Source: an uncultured Collinsella sp. (lineage in GTDB: Bacteria; Actinomycetota; Coriobacteriia; Coriobacteriales; Coriobacteriaceae). From it: a stretch of 5,926 nucleotides of DNA. Location of the stretch: contig URVK01000114.1 of assembly GCA_900551305.1 (NCBI GenBank), forward strand, positions 1-5,926. Direction: 5' to 3'. The position numbers were made by a program, and so were the translations under genes. The notes beneath the pieces are model-generated. The model did not search any database and had not been told where the DNA came from. It saw only the letters and a list, made by a program, of their open reading frames with translations. How positions within the stretch are numbered: position 1 is the stretch's first letter; every line of letters begins with the position of its first letter. Positions 5,602 through 5,926 of the stretch are shown here, one piece after another.

Positions 5602-5926
5602 ATGCCCGATAAAAAGCTGACTGAGGAGCTGCTCAATGAGCTTCTCGATGCGCCAAGCATTGATGGCTATATCAAAGAACACGACTTTGCCGCCCCGTCG
5701 CTTTCGAACTACCTGAAGCAGCTACTGCAGGAAAAGGGCTTGGAGCGCTCGCGCGTGGTTCGTATGGCCGATCTCAATGAGACCTTTGGCTATCAGATCT
5801 TTACCGGTGCGCGGCATCCGAGCCGCAATAAGGTGCTGCAGATTGCCTTTGCGATGGCGCTGACGCTCAAAGAAACCAACCGTGCGCTGACGGCTGCCGG
5901 GGGAAGCGGCCTTAACTGCAAGGACC
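5602..5926 (+). CDS. XRE-like helix-turn-helix regulator, 3' end beyond window
   Basis: The first 108 residues of a probable DNA-binding protein. Residues 1-33 form a charged helix-prone N-terminus (LTEELLNELLDAPSIDGYI). From about residue 34, a lambda-repressor/XRE-like fold is read: LSNYLKQLLQEKGL (first helix), then SRVVRMADL and ETFGYQIFTGARHPSR (the turn and recognition region, 50-75), and KVLQIAFAMALTLKETNRAL (76-96). The layout matches a group of HTH proteins seen in anaerobic Firmicutes and Coriobacteria. Some of those are, as far as I recall, found near protein kinase genes; this is not checkable here. The ATG at 5602 has GGAGGTGA ending six bases upstream. It lies 32 bases after the FxLYD gene with no terminator between, so the two are likely co-transcribed. 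Its target is unknown; the palindrome at 5036-5054 is one candidate. Confidence 0.75.
   Translation, partial: MPDKKLTEELLNELLDAPSIDGYIKEHDFAAPSLSNYLKQLLQEKGLERSRVVRMADLNETFGYQIFTGARHPSRNKVLQIAFAMALTLKETNRALTAAGGSGLNCKD

Overview
The window looks like chromosome of a moderately GC-rich anaerobic actinobacterium, most likely a gut Coriobacteriia member of the Collinsella/Olsenella type. This rests on codon use, strong AGGAGG-like ribosome sites, and the mix of a FadH/BaiCD-type flavin reductase, an FxLYD surface protein and an XRE-like regulator. The genus is an inference from style, not from a marker gene.

Layout. About four fifths of the window (1-4903) is a minus-strand gene set. In transcription order it reads: a large FMN/4Fe-4S/FAD ene-reductase of the old yellow enzyme family (4903-2582), the aconitase-X large subunit (2560-1283), the aconitase-X small swivel subunit (1268-825), and an M20 metallopeptidase (714 to beyond position 1). 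The first three are separated by only 21 and 14 bases and almost certainly form one operon. The peptidase follows after 110 bases and has its own strong ribosome site. A 222-base divergent intergenic region (4904-5125) holds a plausible minus-strand promoter bracketed by a 7-base inverted repeat, a 19-base near-perfect palindrome, and a hairpin that covers part of the ribosome site of the plus-strand gene. On the plus strand lie a membrane-anchored FxLYD protein (5126-5569) and, 32 bases on, the 5' part of an XRE-like helix-turn-helix regulator (5602 to the window end).

How the genes may work together. Aconitase-X enzymes dehydrate hydroxy acids (known substrates: cis-3-hydroxy-L-proline and mevalonate 5-phosphate), and the reductase family reduces activated C=C bonds with NAD(P)H. 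Placed in one operon, they suggest a dehydrate-then-reduce route that would remove a hydroxyl group and use up reducing equivalents. The M20 enzyme could release the substrate from a peptide or N-acyl conjugate. The chemistry of each family is established; the combined pathway and its substrate are inference. No RNA genes, mobile elements or CRISPR arrays were seen.
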